Positions 36,797-45,164 of a stretch of 64,000 nucleotides of DNA are shown here, piece after piece. Location: positions 62,001 through 126,000 of the forward strand of contig NZ_CYGY02000056.1 in assembly GCF_900007165.1 (NCBI RefSeq), in the 5' to 3' direction. A model generated the notes under the pieces. The model was not told where the DNA came from, did no database searches, and worked only from the letters and a program-made list of their open reading frames with translations. The DNA is from Paraburkholderia piptadeniae. Lineage in GTDB: Bacteria; Pseudomonadota; Gammaproteobacteria; Burkholderiales; Burkholderiaceae. Made by a program: the position numbers and the translations under genes. How positions within the stretch are numbered: position 1 is the first letter of the stretch; each line of letters begins with the position of its first letter.

Positions 36797-36865
36797 ATGC
36801 CCGTCCTGCCGAGCATCAGCACCCCATGCCTTCGACCCTTGTCTACACGCATTCCGCCTGCCTGA
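36797..36865 (+). CDS. Short leader frame (22 codons) overlapping the deacetylase start
   Basis: An ATG at 36797 has a perfect AAGGAG at optimal distance and encodes MPVLPSISTPCLRPLSTRIP plus two residues before a TGA at 36863. It overlaps the deacetylase start codon (36826) in another frame. The deacetylase ATG itself has no good binding site, so this frame may couple translation, or the true start of the deacetylase may be misjudged. It has no recognised family. Confidence 0.3.
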   Translation: MPVLPSISTPCLRPLSTRIPPA

Positions 36866-37761
36866 ACCATCAACCGGGCCCGCATCATCCGGAGTCGCCA
36901 GAACGTCTGAAGACGGTCCTGAACACGCTGCGCGCGCCCGAGTTCGCCGCACTTGAATGGCGCGACGCGCCGATGGGTACGCTCGAACAGGTGCAACTCA
37001 TCCACGAGCAGAACTTCATCGACGAAGTTGCGGACATCGCGCCAACACACGGCTACATGCCGCTGGATGGCGGCGACACCGTGATGTCGCCGGGCTCGTG
37101 GGAAGCTGTGATGCGCTGTGTGGGCGCGGCATGCGCGGGTGTCGATGCCGTACTGGGCGGAGAAGCGCGCAACGTGTTCTGCGCGACGCGTCCTTGCGGG
37201 CATCACGCTGAACCGTCACGGGCCATGGGCTTTTGCATCTTCAATCAGGCTGCAATTGCGGCTGCATACGCTTATGACGTGCACAAGCTCGAGCGCGTCG
37301 CGGTTGTCGATTTCGACGTTCATCACGGCAATGGCACGCAGACCGCGTTCTACAACCGGCCAGAACTCTTCTATGCATCGAGCCATCAATCACCGCTCTA
37401 TCCGGGCACGGGCGCGGCTGCCGAAACGGGCGTGAGCCACAACATCGTCAATGTGCCGCTGCCGCCCGGATGCGATTCGGCATTGTTTCGCACGCGCATC
37501 GAAGCCGAGATGTTGCCTGCGATACGCCACTTCGAGCCCGAGCTGATCATCATCTCCGCCGGTTTCGACGCGCATCGGCTCGATCCGCTTGCCGCATTGC
37601 GCCTCGACGACAGCGACTTTCACTGGATCACCCGCGAGCTGACGCGCATTGCCGACGAAACATGCGACGGGCGCATCGTGTCGATACTCGAAGGCGGATA
37701 CAGCGCGGAGGGGCTTTCGGGCGGCACGCGCGCGCATGTGCGAGCGCTGATGGGTCTTTGA
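36826..37761 (+). CDS. Histone deacetylase-like (class II HDAC/acetylpolyamine amidohydrolase family) protein
   Basis: The 311-residue protein starts MPSTLVYTHSACLNHQPGPH and has the zinc-hydrolase marks: RPCGHHAEPSRAMGFCIFN (the tandem His), VVDFDVHHGNGTQ (Asp and His zinc ligands), and ISAGFDAHRLDPLAALRL (the second Asp ligand). The tail LEGGYSAEGL is also typical. It removes acetyl or acyl groups from lysine, polyamines or related compounds in the cytoplasm. It stands alone. A 22-codon leader frame with a strong binding site overlaps its start. Confidence 0.87.
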   Translation: MPSTLVYTHSACLNHQPGPHHPESPERLKTVLNTLRAPEFAALEWRDAPMGTLEQVQLIHEQNFIDEVADIAPTHGYMPLDGGDTVMSPGSWEAVMRCVGAACAGVDAVLGGEARNVFCATRPCGHHAEPSRAMGFCIFNQAAIAAAYAYDVHKLERVAVVDFDVHHGNGTQTAFYNRPELFYASSHQSPLYPGTGAAAETGVSHNIVNVPLPPGCDSALFRTRIEAEMLPAIRHFEPELIIISAGFDAHRLDPLAALRLDDSDFHWITRELTRIADETCDGRIVSILEGGYSAEGLSGGTRAHVRALMGL

Positions 37762-37780
37762 CGCGCATCGACGAATCGGC

Positions 37781-38509
37781 TCATACCGAATGACGCGGAA
37801 TGTGCTGTCCGTGCCCGCTCGCGCGTTGCGAGCGCAGCAGCCGTTGAAAGACCAGAATATGCAGGTGCGCGAGCAACGGTACGTTGAAGCACGGAATAAG
37901 AATCCATGGCAACGTCGTCATCAGATCGCTGCTCGCGCTCCCGTTGGCGAAGCCAAAAGGAATGCCTGACGACGAAGCCGCGCCCAGAAAGATGGCGTCC
38001 GCCAGGTCGAACAGTCCGAGCGCACTCCAGATCAGCGTTGCGACACGCCACGCCGGTGCCCGCGTCGCGGCCATGTAAGCGACAGGCAACGCCAACGCAC
38101 CGATCGCCACGTCTCCCCAGCCCGCAGCAGGCGCGAACGGCGCGGGCAACCTGCCTTCCCAAAAGAGCAAGACAAACAACACGCCCAGCAATCGCATTGC
38201 ATGCACGCCGATCAGCACAGGCAACGGAATGGCGCCGAATGCATCGCGCAAGGCGCCGGGCCGCGTGCCCAGATATGAAAGCACCGCGAATGGCACGATG
38301 ACTGCAATGCCCAATCCGGCCGGCCCTATGCCGCGCACGGCACTCAGCAAGCCCGTCGCGCCGCATGCCACGACCAATGCGAACCATGCGCCGAACGCGC
38401 CGCCCGCGATCGCGCGTTGCCTCGCGGTCCACGCAGAAAAATGCAGGTAGACGAATACCACGAGTGCTGACACCGTCCCCAGCACGACCGCACCGATCAC
38501 GTCGATCAT
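37781..38509 (-). CDS. Hypothetical membrane protein, seven helices
   Basis: I do not recognise a named family. The 242-residue protein has about seven hydrophobic segments, starting MIDVIGAVVLGTVSALVVFV. Polar or small motifs include GVHAMRLLGVLFVLLFWEG in the middle and FANGSASSDLMTTLPWILIP before the last helix, then a His-rich tail. It is divergent from a TetR gene across an 87-nt region with two 20-bp operator-like repeats, so it is almost certainly the regulator's target. The neighbours suggest a transporter or stress-related integral membrane protein, which is inference. Confidence 0.75.
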   Translation of the reverse strand: MIDVIGAVVLGTVSALVVFVYLHFSAWTARQRAIAGGAFGAWFALVVACGATGLLSAVRGIGPAGLGIAVIVPFAVLSYLGTRPGALRDAFGAIPLPVLIGVHAMRLLGVLFVLLFWEGRLPAPFAPAAGWGDVAIGALALPVAYMAATRAPAWRVATLIWSALGLFDLADAIFLGAASSSGIPFGFANGSASSDLMTTLPWILIPCFNVPLLAHLHILVFQRLLRSQRASGHGQHIPRHSV

Positions 38510-38522
38510 CGCAACCCCCTAC

Positions 38523-38567
38523 AATATGACGATCATCATATTGACAAAATATGTCGATCATCATATT
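38523..38567. promoter_or_regulatory. Twin TetR operators
   Basis: AATATGACGATCATCATATT (38523-38542) and AATATGTCGATCATCATATT (38548-38567) differ by one base and are spaced 25 bp. Each holds the inner dyad ATATGxCGATCATCATAT. They cover the promoter of the TetR gene, so autorepression is likely. Confidence 0.75.
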
Positions 38568-38569
38568 TT
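38541..38569 (+). promoter_or_regulatory. Sigma-70 promoter of the TetR gene
   Basis: TTGACA (38541-38546) and TATTTT (38564-38569) are separated by exactly 17 bp and overlap the second operator. Confidence 0.65.
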
Positions 38570-38596
38570 GTCAACCTGAAAGACGGGGAGGCATTC

Positions 38597-39199
38597 ATGC
38601 CGTGGAGTGAAGACCACAAACAGGCGACGCGAGGCCGGATCGTCGAAGCCGCCGCGCGCGCAATTCGCGAACACGGACCGGACGGTGTCAGCGTGGCCGC
38701 CATCATGAAGAGCGTCGGCTTGACGCATGGCGGCTTTTACGCGCATTTCGAATCGAAGGAGGCGCTCATCGCCGAGGCCCTTTCCCACGCGACGGTAGAA
38801 ACACTCGCCTGGCTCGACAGGACGGCAACCACCGCGAAGAATGGGCAAACACCCGCATTGGCCGACATTGCGGATGCTTATCTCAGCAACATCCATTGCG
38901 AGCATCCCGACCGGGGCTGCGTGCTTGCCGCGTGCGGCACGGAGCTCGCGCGCGCCGACGACCTTGCGCGTATCGCGTGTAGCGACAACGTGAGAGCCTA
39001 TCTGCGCTGGCTCGGGCAGCGCAGCCGCGCGGAACAGCGCGGCGAGCGATCGCGTGAGGCGACGGGCGCGCTAGCGGCGATGATCGGCGGGATGGTTCTT
39101 GCGCGCGCCACTGAAGATCCCGCTGAAGCGCGAAAGATTCTGGCCGCGGTGCGCGGCTTCGTGCGAAGCGCGTTGAAAGCGGATAAGGGCGCTGGTTAG
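38597..39199 (+). CDS. TetR-family regulator
   Basis: The 200-residue protein has the TetR DNA-binding domain (RGRIVEAAARAIREHGPDGV, VAAIMKSVGLTHGGFYAHFE, SKEALIAEAL) and an all-helical ligand domain that includes HCEHPDRGCVLAACGTELAR. GGGGAGG precedes the ATG. It is divergent from the unknown membrane protein at 37781, and the shared space carries two nearly identical 20-bp repeats. The pattern is that of NemR/AcrR-like repressors. A Cys pair (HCEHPDRGC and then AACG) could act in redox or electrophile sensing, which is only a suggestion. Confidence 0.88.
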   Translation: MPWSEDHKQATRGRIVEAAARAIREHGPDGVSVAAIMKSVGLTHGGFYAHFESKEALIAEALSHATVETLAWLDRTATTAKNGQTPALADIADAYLSNIHCEHPDRGCVLAACGTELARADDLARIACSDNVRAYLRWLGQRSRAEQRGERSREATGALAAMIGGMVLARATEDPAEARKILAAVRGFVRSALKADKGAG

Positions 39200-39241
39200 C
39201 AACTGTCGAGCGCCATTGCCGGCACGACGACTACACGACGG

Positions 39242-39907
39242 CTAGTGCACGGACAACAAGCCCGCGACCTGATTCGACTTCGTCTGCGCGGCAATGTCCA
39301 TCGCCGTCATTCCGCGATTGTCCTTTAGCGATGCGTTCGCGCCGCGCGCGAGCAACAGTTTCACGGTATCGGCGCGGTCGTAGCCTGCCGCCCACATCAA
39401 CGCAGTGAGTTCGTTCTTGTACTGCCGGTTCACGTCGACGCCGGCGTCGAGCAACTGCTTCACTACCTGTGTCTGCCCCTGGCCGGCTGCGTACTCCATC
39501 GCGGTCTTGCCGACGCGGTCCGTCGCCATCGGATCGGCGCCGCGCGCGAGCAGCAACGCGACGATCTCGTCATAACCGCCATACGCGGCCGCCATCAAAG
39601 CCGTGATGCCCGGCGCGTCGGCATGCTTCACGTTCGCGCCATGCTCGATCAATGTACGCGCGATGGCGACGTCGCCCTTCTTGCTCGCAGTGATCAGAGC
39701 CGTGTCGCCGATCCGGTTTTCCGCATCCACGGATGCGCCACGTCCGAGCGCCGCATCGACGCTCGCGCGGTCGCCGTCTTTCGCGGCAGCAAGCAACTGG
39801 CGATTCGTTTCGCCCTGGTCCTGAGCGAGCGCTAGCAACGGCAGCGCCGATGCCAACGCGCACGACACCAGCAATGCACGCGCAACATGTCCGACCGTCT
39901 GTTTCAT
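39242..39907 (-). CDS. Periplasmic ankyrin-repeat protein
   Basis: The 221-residue protein has a Sec signal peptide (cleavage near ALA-QDQ at about residue 29) and five ankyrin repeats, for example GDTALITASKKGDVAIARTL, GITALMAAAYGGYDEIVALL, GKTAMEYAAGQGQTQVVKQL and LTALMWAAGYDRADTVKLLL. Such repeats bind other proteins. It is the third gene of an operon with the PQQ dehydrogenase and the cytochrome c, 15 nt after the cytochrome gene, so it may support their assembly, folding or electron transfer in the periplasm. No such role has been shown to my knowledge. Confidence 0.88.
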   Translation of the reverse strand: MKQTVGHVARALLVSCALASALPLLALAQDQGETNRQLLAAAKDGDRASVDAALGRGASVDAENRIGDTALITASKKGDVAIARTLIEHGANVKHADAPGITALMAAAYGGYDEIVALLLARGADPMATDRVGKTAMEYAAGQGQTQVVKQLLDAGVDVNRQYKNELTALMWAAGYDRADTVKLLLARGANASLKDNRGMTAMDIAAQTKSNQVAGLLSVH

Positions 39908-39922
39908 TTCGCCTCCCTGGCG

Positions 39923-40555
39923 CTACTGGAGATTCGCAATGTAACTGGCGAGGTTGCGGATATCGTCGTCGGTCAGATTGCGCGTGACGCTCGCCATATT
40001 GCCCGCGTCATTGGTGCGGGTGTGAGAGCGAAAGTCCTGCAACTGCTTGACGATGTACTGATACTGCTGACCCGCGACGCGCGGTATCTCGTTCTGTCCG
40101 GAGAACCCGCCAAGATGGCACGTCGTGCACAGCACCTCGGCCGACTTCTTCTGCCCTGCCGCAACGGCCGCGCCGTCCGCCTTGAACGCGATCGACGCGG
40201 GCTTTTGCGCGGCGAAATAGTCGGCGAGATCCTGCATATCGTCGCGCGACAGGTTCGCGGCCATCGGCGACATGCGCGGGTCCTTGCGGCGTCCTTCCTT
40301 GAAGTCCTTCAGCTGGAGATACATGTATCGCGCAGTCTGCCCCGCGAGAACCGGATACTGCGGGTCGGTCGAATTGCCCATCGGCCCATGACACGCCACG
40401 CACGTTTGCGCCTTTGTCTTGCCCGCTTCGGCATCCGCATGCGCATAGGTGAGCGGCCACAGCATGCCGCTCGCGCACAACAGGGCCGTGTATGCGCGAC
40501 GTGCAAAGCGCCCGCCGCGCTGCGCGAATGGAACCTCTCGCGCACCCCTCATCAC
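39923..40555 (-). CDS. Diheme cytochrome c4-type protein
   Basis: The 210-residue periplasmic protein has a signal peptide (cleavage near AHA-DAE at about residue 41) and two heme c sites, CVACH (first domain) and CTTCH (second domain), each with a distal Met ([21 protein letters not shown]). The domains repeat the c4 layout, with [10 protein letters not shown] and LASYIANLQ at the ends. It overlaps the dehydrogenase gene by 4 nt and is almost certainly its electron acceptor. Confidence 0.9.
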   Translation of the reverse strand: MMRGAREVPFAQRGGRFARRAYTALLCASGMLWPLTYAHADAEAGKTKAQTCVACHGPMGNSTDPQYPVLAGQTARYMYLQLKDFKEGRRKDPRMSPMAANLSRDDMQDLADYFAAQKPASIAFKADGAAVAAGQKKSAEVLCTTCHLGGFSGQNEIPRVAGQQYQYIVKQLQDFRSHTRTNDAGNMASVTRNLTDDDIRNLASYIANLQ

Positions 40556-42285
40556 GGCAGCGCAAAGACAAGCACGGTGTTGCCGCGCTTGAAGTCGAGT
40601 TGCGTATTGCCGCCCGCCGCGACGGCGATGTACTGCTTGCCGTGCACGCTATACGACACGGCTGGCGCATTCACGCCCGCTCCGCACTGGAACTCCCAGA
40701 GCTTCTTGCCCGTCGATGCGTCGAACGCGCGGAACAGGCCATTGCCCTCGCCGTTGAACACGAGGCCGCCCGCCGTCGCGAGCACGCCGCCGATCAGCGG
40801 TTGCGCCGTCTTGAAGTCCCACACGACCTTGCCCGTGTCGACGTTGACGGCCGACAGCTTGCCCCATTGCTCTTCGGACGGAATCACCTTGAACGCGCCG
40901 CCGAGCCACAACTTGCTGCCGCCCGGATAGGGCGTTTCCTCGACCTGATACGTCATCGGCTGATGCAGGTTGGCCGCGTACGCCAGACGCGTCTGCGGAT
41001 CGAACGCCATCGGCGACCATTCGACACCGCCGTTCGCGCCCGGCAGCATCCGCGCGCCTTGCGGCGTAGGCAGCGTCCACATGTTCTCCTGCGGAATCAT
41101 GGCCTGCGAATAACGGATCAGGCGCCCCGTCGCGCGATCGTGCACATACACGTGCCCCGTTTTGCCCCCGTGGATCACGCCTGGAATCATCTTGCCGTTG
41201 GTATCGCGCACGTCGATCAGGATCGCCGCACTCGCGGCGTCGAGGTCCCACACGTCGTGCGGCACGTACTGGAAGTGCCATTTGTACTTGCCCGTTTCCA
41301 GATCGATCGCGACGAGCGAATCCGTGTACAGGTTGTCTCCCGGCCGGATCGCGCCATACAGGTCAGGCGACGGATTGCCGACGACGAAGAACACCGTATG
41401 TGTCTTGCGGTCGACCGCGGGTGCCATCCAGACACCGCCGCCCAGCGTCTTGTAGAAGTCGCCGCCCTTTTCCGCAAGTTGCTTCTTCTCGGCGTCGATA
41501 TTGCGATGCTCGTCGCGCCCCGTTGCGTCCTTCGTCGCCCACACGCCTTCCTGGCCCTTATCGGGAATCGTGTAGAACGTCCACAGCAGTTGACCGGAGT
41601 TCGCATCGAACGCCTTCACGAAACCACGAATGCCGTATTCGCCGCCGTTCGTGCCGATCAGCACCTTGCCGTCGACGACGACGGGCGCCATTGTTTCCGA
41701 ATAGCCCTGATCGGGATCGGCGATCTGGCTTTGCCACAGCACGTTGCCCGTCTTCGCGTCGAGCGCGACCAGCTTGGAATCGAGCGTGCCCATGTAGAGC
41801 CTGTCACCGGAAATCGCCACGCCGCGATTGTTGGGCCCGCAACAGAATGTCGTCACGGGTCCCATCTTGTGCTTGTAGTGCCAGAATTCCTTGCCCGTTA
41901 CGGCATCCACCGCGTACACGTGATTGAACGATGTCGTGATGAACATGACGCCGTTCTTCACGATCGGCGCTGTTTCCATCGACTCGTTGACCGCCGTCTG
42001 GAAGATGAAGACGGGCCTCAGCTTCGACACATTCGACTTGTTGATCTGCGTGCCGGGATAGAAGCGTGTCTGCGCATACGATCCGTTCGAATGCAGCCAG
42101 TCGGATGAATTGCTGGCCGCGCCGTCGAGCTGCGCCTGGCTGACAGGCTGGAACGTCGAAGGCACGGGCGCCGATGTCGTGGTCGCGGCATTCTTCACTT
42201 CGTCGGCGCCATGCGAGGCAGGCGACGCAAGTGCTGCAACGAGCAATGGAACGAAGACGGCGAAGTACCGGGGGGATGTGGGCAT
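40552..42285 (-). CDS. PQQ-dependent alcohol dehydrogenase with lanthanide-type metal site
   Basis: The 577-residue periplasmic quinoprotein has a signal peptide (to about residue 26) and the eight-bladed propeller. It shows the vicinal disulfide C148-C149 ([10 protein letters not shown]), the metal ligands E216 ([11 protein letters not shown]) and N304 ([11 protein letters not shown]), and the catalytic D347 with a further Asp two residues on, D349 ([11 protein letters not shown]). The extra Asp is the mark of lanthanide-dependent enzymes (XoxF, PedH); calcium enzymes have Ala or Ser there. No cytochrome domain is fused. The substrate is an alcohol or aldehyde. GGAGGAG precedes the ATG. The cytochrome gene overlaps the stop codon. 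Confidence 0.88.
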   Translation of the reverse strand: MPTSPRYFAVFVPLLVAALASPASHGADEVKNAATTTSAPVPSTFQPVSQAQLDGAASNSSDWLHSNGSYAQTRFYPGTQINKSNVSKLRPVFIFQTAVNESMETAPIVKNGVMFITTSFNHVYAVDAVTGKEFWHYKHKMGPVTTFCCGPNNRGVAISGDRLYMGTLDSKLVALDAKTGNVLWQSQIADPDQGYSETMAPVVVDGKVLIGTNGGEYGIRGFVKAFDANSGQLLWTFYTIPDKGQEGVWATKDATGRDEHRNIDAEKKQLAEKGGDFYKTLGGGVWMAPAVDRKTHTVFFVVGNPSPDLYGAIRPGDNLYTDSLVAIDLETGKYKWHFQYVPHDVWDLDAASAAILIDVRDTNGKMIPGVIHGGKTGHVYVHDRATGRLIRYSQAMIPQENMWTLPTPQGARMLPGANGGVEWSPMAFDPQTRLAYAANLHQPMTYQVEETPYPGGSKLWLGGAFKVIPSEEQWGKLSAVNVDTGKVVWDFKTAQPLIGGVLATAGGLVFNGEGNGLFRAFDASTGKKLWEFQCGAGVNAPAVSYSVHGKQYIAVAAGGNTQLDFKRGNTVLVFALP

Positions 42286-43126
42286 GAGCGTCTCCTCCGC
42301 TTCTTATTGCTTGAGAATCGCGCGCACTGGAATACGGCGTTCTTCCACGCCTGAAACGGCGTGGACAGGCACAATCGCGCAACCCCTCTCAAACAACAAA
42401 AGCTTAAAAATTAAAAGCATTGATTGCTTCGTCGGTACGGTCGGCTGCGCAAAATCGGGGAGAAGCGTGACGCCTTTTCTCGCCCCCTGGGGCCGGCTCT
42501 ATTAAGCCTATGCCAAGCGATGCGGATTTACCAGGCGCGTATGAAATTTGCGTTTCGTTGCGCCGCAATAGAACTTCGATTCACATATGAGGATTCCGAC
42601 TGAATGTGCGCACAGCGAATTGCCGCGGCACAGGTAATAGTGCTTTGGTAGACCGTTGTGAGCTGTGTGGACAAAAGACTACAGCTCGCTCGTAAACGTT
42701 TACTGCTGGCTAACAAGCCAATATATTCGCCTCGCTATAGCCATACGGGCAGATCCCCGAATCGGTTCGGCGCTCTATTCATCCCTCCGCTCCACGAAAG
42801 CCGGAAAACCTCTTCCGGGCTGCGTCGATGGAGCAATGCGTCGTCATCGTCTGCGCTTCGGCATCCAAACGACGTGCAGCACCGGCAACACAAGCGGCTG
42901 TCTCGCGGCGCGCCGCTCCAGCAGGAACACACACAGGCATCGGGACGAACCATCGTGCGCGCGCACGAGGCCCTCGCACGGGCCGACGTTTCGATCCGGT
43001 GGATGCGGTTCAAGGCGGATAACGCAATCAAAGCCACAACCAAAAGCGGCAGCACATTTTCATCACCGACGTCGCGCGTGTTTCGTCAGTCGAGACGCGT
43101 GCGCCCACAACAAAAAGGGAAGAAGA
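42286..43126. other. Long divergent intergenic region (PQQ dehydrogenase / porin)
   Basis: About 840 nt contain no convincing gene. Within the dehydrogenase leader, CCACGCC/GGCGTGG (42345-42351, 42358-42364) forms a small hairpin. The AT-rich part around 42390-42660 probably holds both promoters. From 42800 the sequence is GC-rich and open in several frames, but none has a binding site or recognisable product. Long leaders are usual for porin genes, which are often under post-transcriptional control. Confidence 0.5.
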
Positions 43127-44293
43127 ATGAGGAAGACTATCCTGGCCGTCGCGGCCCTCGGGAGTTTCGCCACGGCGGCGCACGCGCAAAGCAGCGTCAC
43201 GCTGTACGGCCTGATCGATGCCGGTATCACGTACGCGAACAAGGTCGCGACCTCGACGGGACACGACAGCGTCGTCAAATACGGCGACGGTGTCGCTTCG
43301 GGCAGCCGCTGGGGCCTGCGCGGCGCGGAAGATCTGGGCGGCGGAATGAAGGCGCTGTTCGTGCTCGAAAGCGGCTTCAGCACCGGCGACGGCACGTCGG
43401 GCCAGGGCGGCGCGCTGTTCGGCCGGCAAGCGTTCGTTGGGGTTTCGAAGGACGGCATCGGCGCGCTGTCGTTCGGCCGCCAGTACACGTTCTCGACGGA
43501 ATACGTCGGCGGCAACTACACGATGGGCAGCCAGACGCCCGCCGGCAACTACGCGTATCACATCAACGATCTCGATCAGCTGGTGTCGAGCCGCATCAAC
43601 AACTCGGTCAAGTTCAGCAGCGCGAACTTTGCCGGTCTGACGTTCGGCGCAATGTACGGCTTCTCGAACTCGACGCTGTTCGCCGGCACGCCGACCACGA
43701 CCGTGGGCACGACGACCACGCAAGGCTCGTCGAGCGCGTACAGCTTCGGCGCCAACTACGCGCAGGGACCGTTCGGCATCGGCGCGGCGTACACGAACAT
43801 CCGCTATCCGAACGGCGCAACGCCTGCGTTCAGCGTGAGCATCGCGAACGTCAACACGGGTGGACTGCGCGATCTCGAGACGTTCGGCATCGGCGCGCGC
43901 TACACGATCGCCGCGGCCCTCGTGTGGGCGAACTGGACGCATACGAAGTTCGAGCCGCTCACGGGCGCATCGTCGAAGCTGAACAACTATGAAATCGGCG
44001 GCCGGTACACATTCACGCCGGCGCTCTCGGCGGGCCTCGGCTATACCTTCTCGAAGCTCGACGACCGCTTCGAAGGCAAGTGGCATCAGATCAACAGCGC
44101 GGTCGACTACGCACTGTCCAAGCGCACCGATGTCTACGTGCTCGCGATCTATCAGAAGGCGTCGGGCAGCAACACCGTTGCGGGCCGCAACGTGCCTGTG
44201 CAGGCCGAGATCGGCTCGTCGTCGTCGTTCATCGGCAATGCGGGCGCGAACACGCAGTTCGTGACGCGCATCGGCCTGCGCCACAAGTTCTGA
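43127..44293 (+). CDS. Gram-negative porin (Burkholderiales OmpC-like)
   Basis: The 388-residue protein has a signal peptide (MRKTILAVAALGSFATAAHA, cleaved before QSSVTLYGLID). It shows the trimeric porin pattern: SRWGLRGAEDLGGGMKALFV, the constriction-loop start FGRQAFVGVSKDGIGALSFG, repeated amphipathic strands, and the terminal aromatic residue in RIGLRHKF. It forms a general or substrate-selective channel in the outer membrane. It is divergent from the PQQ dehydrogenase operon and ends in a strong hairpin. Confidence 0.93.
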   Translation: MRKTILAVAALGSFATAAHAQSSVTLYGLIDAGITYANKVATSTGHDSVVKYGDGVASGSRWGLRGAEDLGGGMKALFVLESGFSTGDGTSGQGGALFGRQAFVGVSKDGIGALSFGRQYTFSTEYVGGNYTMGSQTPAGNYAYHINDLDQLVSSRINNSVKFSSANFAGLTFGAMYGFSNSTLFAGTPTTTVGTTTTQGSSSAYSFGANYAQGPFGIGAAYTNIRYPNGATPAFSVSIANVNTGGLRDLETFGIGARYTIAAALVWANWTHTKFEPLTGASSKLNNYEIGGRYTFTPALSAGLGYTFSKLDDRFEGKWHQINSAVDYALSKRTDVYVLAIYQKASGSNTVAGRNVPVQAEIGSSSSFIGNAGANTQFVTRIGLRHKF

Positions 44294-44302
44294 TCGTTCG
44301 AT

Positions 44303-44338
44303 GCGGCCGCTGCGCCTGCACGGCGCGCGGCCGCTTTT
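44303..44338 (+). terminator. Rho-independent terminator of the porin gene
   Basis: GCGGCCGC-T-GCGCC pairs with GGCGC-GCGGCCGC (13 bp with a bulged T), followed by TTTT. Confidence 0.8.
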
Positions 44339-44400
44339 GGAGCAGACTGTCCCGACTCGCGGTACGCTTGCGGGTTTTGATCGACCCACAAGGGACAACG

Positions 44401-45084
44401 ATGCCTGCTTTTCCGTTTGATGCCGTGCTATTCGACTGCGACGGCGTGCTCGTCGACTCGGAGACGATTACCACCGCCGTGCTCGCGACGATGCTCGGCG
44501 AACTCGGCTGGCATCTGAGCCTCGACGAAGCGATGGCGATCTTCATCGGCAAGACGGTCATGGACGAAGCGCCGCTGATCGAAGAGAAAACGGGCGTCAG
44601 GATCACGGCCGCCTGGATCGAATCCTTCCGCGCACGGCGCAATGCCGCGCTCGAGCGCGACGTCACGGCAATCGACGGCATCGCCGCGACGGTCGGTGCG
44701 CTGCACGCGCGGCTCGACGGACGCGTCGCCGTCGCATCGGGCGCCGACCGCCACAAAGTGCGCCTTCAGCTGGCGAAAATCGGCGTGCTCGATCACTTCG
44801 AAGGGCGCATCTTCAGCGGCCACGAAACGCCGCGCAACAAGCCGCACCCGGATGTGTATCTCGCGGCAGCGGCGGGTCTGGGTGTCGATCCGTCGCGCTG
44901 CGCGGTGATCGAAGACACCGTGACGGGCGCCACGGCAGGCCGCGCGGCGGGCGCGACCGTGTTCGGCTACAGCCCGGGCGAGAAAGGCCATAGCTCGAAG
45001 GAAGCGCTGCGCGCAGCCGGTGTCGCCGACGTATTCGAAGACATGGCCCAATTGCCGGCGCTGCTCGCAGGCTGGGCCCGCTGA
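44401..45084 (+). CDS. HAD-superfamily phosphatase (phosphoglycolate phosphatase/beta-phosphoglucomutase-like)
   Basis: The 227-residue HAD-IA protein has motif I in VLFDCDGVLVDSE, an alpha-helical cap with a GKTVMDE segment, motif II in VAVASGADRHKV, the motif III Lys in RNKPHPDVY and motif IV in CAVIEDTVTGATAGRAAG. It is likely to dephosphorylate a small sugar phosphate in the cytoplasm. It follows the porin terminator and is monocistronic. The precise substrate cannot be inferred. Confidence 0.87.
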   Translation: MPAFPFDAVLFDCDGVLVDSETITTAVLATMLGELGWHLSLDEAMAIFIGKTVMDEAPLIEEKTGVRITAAWIESFRARRNAALERDVTAIDGIAATVGALHARLDGRVAVASGADRHKVRLQLAKIGVLDHFEGRIFSGHETPRNKPHPDVYLAAAAGLGVDPSRCAVIEDTVTGATAGRAAGATVFGYSPGEKGHSSKEALRAAGVADVFEDMAQLPALLAGWAR

Positions 45085-45164
45085 CTTGCGCTAGCGGTTC
45101 ATTGCACGCAGCGTGCGTGCATCGGCAAACGGATGTGAGGCCTCTGGATTCGCGGCCAGCGCGA

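Noticed and set aside
42286-43126. Possible gene in the long porin/PQQ intergenic region
   Set aside because: The porin frame is open far upstream, but the signal peptide and AGAAG site fix the start at 43127; no other product is recognisable.
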